Shown piece after piece: positions 6,363 to 9,059 of a DNA stretch of 9,059 bases. Under the pieces are notes generated by a model. It was not told the origin of the DNA and ran no database searches. It worked only from the letters and a program-made list of their open reading frames with translations. Position 1 is the stretch's first letter. Every line of letters begins with the position of its first letter. Made by a program: the position numbers and the translations under genes. This stretch comes from Parvularculaceae bacterium (lineage in GTDB: Bacteria > Pseudomonadota > Alphaproteobacteria > Caulobacterales > Parvularculaceae): contig SHAI01000095.1 of assembly GCA_004213235.1 (NCBI GenBank), forward strand, positions 1 through 9,059, read 5' to 3'.

Positions 6363-6386
6363 CCAAAACCAATCTGGTTGTACAAT
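6359..6386 (+). promoter_or_regulatory. Predicted sigma70-type promoter for the sulfatase gene
   Basis: TTGACC (6359-6364) and TACAAT (6381-6386) each match the -35 and -10 consensus at five of six positions, with a 16-base spacer. This would start transcription near 6393 and leave a leader of about 70 bases before the ATG at 6463. It begins at the worn edge of the transposase remnant, so the element may have contributed the promoter. It is the best promoter match I found in the window. Confidence 0.6.
6367..6379. promoter_or_regulatory. Palindrome AACCA-N3-TGGTT inside the promoter spacer (candidate operator)
   Basis: AACCA (6367-6371) and TGGTT (6375-6379) form a perfect 5+5 bp inverted repeat with a 3-base centre, lying exactly between the predicted -35 and -10. 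A protein bound there would block RNA polymerase, the usual place for a repressor of substrate-induced genes. It is short enough to arise by chance, and no regulator gene is visible nearby. Confidence 0.35.
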
Positions 6387-6462
6387 TTTGTATCTATTTC
6401 AGCACAACCCATGTCGTAGATCCGGTCAGATTCGGATAACTTATTTCATGCGAGGCAAGAAT

Positions 6463-7872
6463 ATGATTAGCAGACTACTTTTGGTAGCGGCATCTTTTTT
6501 TGCAATACCTTCTACCGTTCTAGCTTCGTCTACTAATACCAAACAACCAAATATCGTCCTAGTCGTGATGGATAATTTTGGTTATGGCGAAGTCGGCGTT
6601 TACGGCGGAGGAGAACTACGCGGTGCACCGACACCAAATATAGACAGCCTTGCAAAGGAAGGTTTTCAGTCTACAAACTTTAATGTAGAAGCGGAATGTA
6701 CTCCATCTCGCTCGGCACTGATGACCGGGCGGTATGGCATTCGGACACGGCAAACGCCTGAAGGACCGCCTCGAGGGGTTTGGTATGGCATAACAAAATG
6801 GGAAATTACCCTTGCCGAAATGTTGACTGACGCCGGCTATGCCACCGGAATGTTCGGCAAATGGCACTTGGGTGACACCGAAGGTCGTTTTCCTGTCAAT
6901 CAGGGATTTGATGAATGGTATGGGGTGCCGCGTTCGACTGACCGTGCATTCTGGCCGGACAGCGATAGTTTTCCCACCGACATGGTGCATGAAGGCGTCG
7001 TGTTTACGCGCATTCTGTCCGCCAAACGCGGCGAGAAACCGAAAGAAGGCGCAATTCTTGATCGGGCTAAGAAGGCATCAATTGACGGTGAGCTCACCAA
7101 ACGGGCAATTAGCTACATGAAAAAGAGGGCAAAGAAACAAAAGCCATTCTTTCTATATATTCCGTATACGCAAACTCACGAACCGGTGGACGCTGACCCT
7201 GATTTCAAAGGCACTACAAGAAACGGCGCATTCGCGGACGTTTTGGCGCAAACAGACTCATATGTTGGCGCGTTACTGAAGACCATTGATGATCTTGGTC
7301 TGAAGGATGACACAATCTTTATTTTCACGTCGGACAATGGTCGCGAGGGTGTGCCTAGGTCTTTTGGCTTTACCGGCCCATGGCGGGCTAGCATGTTTTC
7401 TCCATACGAAGGGTCCTTACGCGTGCCCTTTTTGATACGATGGCCGGGAGTGATTCCTGCTGGCCGGGTATCAAATGAAATAATCCACCAGATAGATATA
7501 TTCCCAACGCTAGCGACGTTTGTCGGGGGTAAAATCCCCACGGACCGAGAAATGGACGGCGTAGATCAGTCTGAATTCCTTTTGGGAGAAACAAATAAAT
7601 CAGCACGCGAGACAGTCATGATCTATATCGGGAACCTTTTATTTGGTGCGAAATGGCGCAACTGGAAGATACTTATTAAAGAGATGGATGACAAAACCTA
7701 TGCTATTCAAGACATGGCATACCCATCCATATACAATCTCATAATTGATCCAAAAGAAGAAGTTCCTGAGCTGAACTATTTAGATGATACTTGGGTAGAG
7801 TTCCCGCTATATGAAGCCTTGGAGGCGCACGAGGCGTCTATTGCCGCGGACCCAGGTACCCCAGGTCCATAA
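6463..7872 (+). CDS. Exported sulfatase (arylsulfatase-type, formylglycine-dependent)
   Basis: Sulfatases hydrolyse sulfate esters; exported bacterial ones mostly release sulfate from polysaccharides or aryl sulfates. From 6463 the protein has 469 residues. A signal peptide (MISRLLLVAASFFAIPSTVLAS) ends near residue 21. PNIVLVVMDNFGYGE (29-43) is the first metal site, with Asp-Asn (37-38) where many family members have Asp-Asp. ECTPSRSALMTGR (78-90) is the C-x-P-x-R maturation signature, so Cys79 should become formylglycine. FGKWHLG (131-137), THEP (238-241) and FTSDNG (288-293) complete the active site, and YEGSLRVP (315-322) is also typical. The start at 6463 has GAGG (6452-6455) seven bases upstream; the frame is open back to 6388 and ATG 6448 is possible. 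Base composition is AT-richer than trmB and the esterase, with AGA, ATA and CTA codons, suggesting horizontal acquisition. The maturation enzyme is not in the window. The natural substrate cannot be read. Confidence 0.93.
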   Translation: MISRLLLVAASFFAIPSTVLASSTNTKQPNIVLVVMDNFGYGEVGVYGGGELRGAPTPNIDSLAKEGFQSTNFNVEAECTPSRSALMTGRYGIRTRQTPEGPPRGVWYGITKWEITLAEMLTDAGYATGMFGKWHLGDTEGRFPVNQGFDEWYGVPRSTDRAFWPDSDSFPTDMVHEGVVFTRILSAKRGEKPKEGAILDRAKKASIDGELTKRAISYMKKRAKKQKPFFLYIPYTQTHEPVDADPDFKGTTRNGAFADVLAQTDSYVGALLKTIDDLGLKDDTIFIFTSDNGREGVPRSFGFTGPWRASMFSPYEGSLRVPFLIRWPGVIPAGRVSNEIIHQIDIFPTLATFVGGKIPTDREMDGVDQSEFLLGETNKSARETVMIYIGNLLFGAKWRNWKILIKEMDDKTYAIQDMAYPSIYNLIIDPKEEVPELNYLDDTWVEFPLYEALEAHEASIAADPGTPGP

Positions 7873-8205
7873 AGATCCATGCATCATGTATTTTCGGTTA
7901 CCGTGCCGCTTAAGTAAGTAAAATATGATTCACCAAAAACCGTCCGTGACGCAAATTCCCGAGCGACCTGATTGTCATATTCAGTTTGGCCCGCCAGAAG
8001 CAGATCGGACAAACGGCTCAGCCCTTGACCTACTTACCTCAATGTGAGGAAGACATTGGGCGGACACTCGCCGCGATGGGCTTGGTCACGGCTTTAACGC
8101 GGGCAGCCCCACACCAACCGCATTTCTGTCGGCCTCAATATTTAAATCCCTTCGTAAACAGTCGCTGCTTCTTGCTAACGGTTGGTGCCCGAAAGCATAT
8201 AATCA
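7873..8205. other. Intergenic region between convergent genes, 333 bases, no supported gene
   Basis: The sulfatase and the beta-helix gene converge on this stretch. A plus-strand frame (7986-8255) is open for 89 codons, but it has no family resemblance and overlaps the end of the beta-helix gene. Small inverted repeats occur (CAATGT/ACATTG about 8039-8057, with a 7-base loop), but there is no clear terminator with a T-run. Given the transposase debris nearby it may hold another worn element, but I could not identify one. Confidence 0.45.
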
Positions 8206-9059
8206 TCAGTCAGCGGCTGAATTATTCGACACGGAGATATTTTCTTTCAGCTTAACTGGCGTCCATCGGTCATGCCCATAGACCGGCTCCGAGCGTGCAC
8301 CCTTAATATGGTTATTACTGACCTGCGCCGCGCCAGCACCGATGTCCGATGAAACGAGAATGCCGTTTTCAAGGCGCTTACGATCATTCGTATCTAGGAT
8401 CATGTTTCCAACAATCAGGACATCATCCTGATACGGTCCAGTACCAACAATGATTCCCCTGTCCGCCCCTTCAATGATATTCGCCTGCACAATGGATTGT
8501 GCCTCAACGGTTATCGCAACCGTACCGATATCTTTCAGGAAGTTGCCGGAACAGATCCCATGTCTCCCCCCAAAATTCCAGTTTGTAAGCGCTATCCCCT
8601 GATACCCGGTACGTTCGATGCGATTACCCTGGACGATTGCACCGGACGCACCAAACTCCATATAGATTGCCGTTTCACCAAGATCTGTACATTGATTATT
8701 AATCATATGACAGGCGTCCCCCTCCGCGGTGCGCATTGCAGAAAATCGGCATTGCTCAATACGATTGCCTTCAACTGTTACCCCATGCGCGCGCCACACA
8801 GAAACACCGTTCCCGTTGGGTCCCTCACCCCCCCAATCTGCACGGATCCGTGATATTTTGTTCCCCGCAATGCGTACTTGGCACCATTCTTTCTTTGCCC
8901 GCTCCACACGGATACCGTTGTTACCAATATCCATGATCGTCGATCGCTCGACTGTCACCATCTCCTGACTATCAATCAGGACACCATAAAACGCGCATGT
9001 GCTGATTTCACAATCCAATAACACCGCAGGACTATCGAATATCCCCACACCGTGCGCGG
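8206..9059 (-). CDS. Right-handed beta-helix repeat protein, TIGR03808-like (5' end beyond right edge)
   Basis: The visible 283 residues are the C-terminal part; the frame stays open to the last base, so the start and any signal peptide lie outside. The sequence is a run of roughly 20-25-residue parallel beta-helix coils, each with a G/N-N-x-I turn: AGNKISRI, EGNRIEQC, INNQCTDL, QGNRIERT, SGNFLKDI, QANIIEGA, VGNMILDT and SNNHIKGA. The order GNGVSVWRAHG, RFSAMRTAEG, ETAIYMEFGASGAIVQGN and IALTNWNFGGR matches what I recall of the C-terminal half of TIGR03808, an alphaproteobacterial family described as twin-arginine-translocated repeat proteins of unknown function. The fold resembles pectate lyases and polysaccharide epimerases, but no catalytic motif is evident. 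Next to a sulfatase and an esterase a polysaccharide role is possible, though this gene points the opposite way and is unlikely to be in their operon. Confidence 0.85.
   Translation of the reverse strand, partial: AHGVGIFDSPAVLLDCEISTCAFYGVLIDSQEMVTVERSTIMDIGNNGIRVERAKKEWCQVRIAGNKISRIRADWGGEGPNGNGVSVWRAHGVTVEGNRIEQCRFSAMRTAEGDACHMINNQCTDLGETAIYMEFGASGAIVQGNRIERTGYQGIALTNWNFGGRHGICSGNFLKDIGTVAITVEAQSIVQANIIEGADRGIIVGTGPYQDDVLIVGNMILDTNDRKRLENGILVSSDIGAGAAQVSNNHIKGARSEPVYGHDRWTPVKLKENISVSNNSAAD

Noticed and set aside
7986..8255. 89-codon plus-strand frame overlapping the end of the beta-helix gene
   Set aside because: No family resemblance; the other frames of the same stretch look equally random. 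It could be a worn element, but I could not name one.
1..9059. CRISPR array, tRNA or rRNA genes, toxin-antitoxin or phage modules
   Set aside because: No regularly spaced repeats, cloverleaf-like segments or matching protein motifs were seen on either strand.

Overview
This 9,059-base window looks like chromosomal DNA from an alphaproteobacterium. The evidence is a lipoprotein resembling the CC0125/CC1285 family, a beta-helix protein resembling the Tat-exported TIGR03808 family, an alphaproteobacterial style of TrmB, and moderately GC-rich codon use in most genes. The secreted hydrolases (prolyl oligopeptidase, CE15-like esterase, sulfatase) suggest an aquatic or biomass-degrading life style. 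Genus cannot be read from the sequence.

Layout. Positions 1-233 (minus) hold the 5' end of an exported prolyl oligopeptidase that runs off the left edge. Positions 563-1222 (minus) encode a lipoprotein. Positions 1578-3182 (plus) encode ATP-dependent phosphoenolpyruvate carboxykinase (pckA). It converges, with only 2 bases between stop codons, on a small unrecognised coiled-coil protein (3185-3604, minus). A stem-loop overlaps the end of the small gene, and a perfect 10+10 bp inverted repeat lies just before its ribosome binding site.

Positions 3762 to about 3996 (minus) are a decayed IS3-type transposase fragment with an in-frame stop and a lost catalytic Glu. Next come trmB (tRNA m7G46 methyltransferase, 4067-4762) and a CE15/glucuronoyl-esterase-like lipoprotein (4870-6183). 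The last codons of the esterase read, out of frame, into a second and different IS3-family remnant (6150 to about 6362, plus). From the right edge of that remnant a good sigma70-type promoter with an internal palindrome reads into an exported sulfatase (6463-7872). The sulfatase is visibly AT-richer than its neighbours and was probably acquired horizontally. After a 333-base stretch with no supportable gene, a right-handed beta-helix protein (TIGR03808-like, minus) runs off the right edge.

How the genes relate. pckA (gluconeogenesis) and trmB (tRNA modification) are core genes. The block from 3.7 to 7.9 kb looks like a site of repeated IS insertion, where an esterase and a sulfatase for decorated polysaccharides sit among transposase debris. 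No CRISPR array, phage, toxin-antitoxin or defence system was found, and I see no wholly new multi-gene system. The best leads are the two palindromic regulatory candidates, the unrecognised small coiled-coil gene, the atypical catalytic acid of the esterase, and the IS-edge promoter of the sulfatase.
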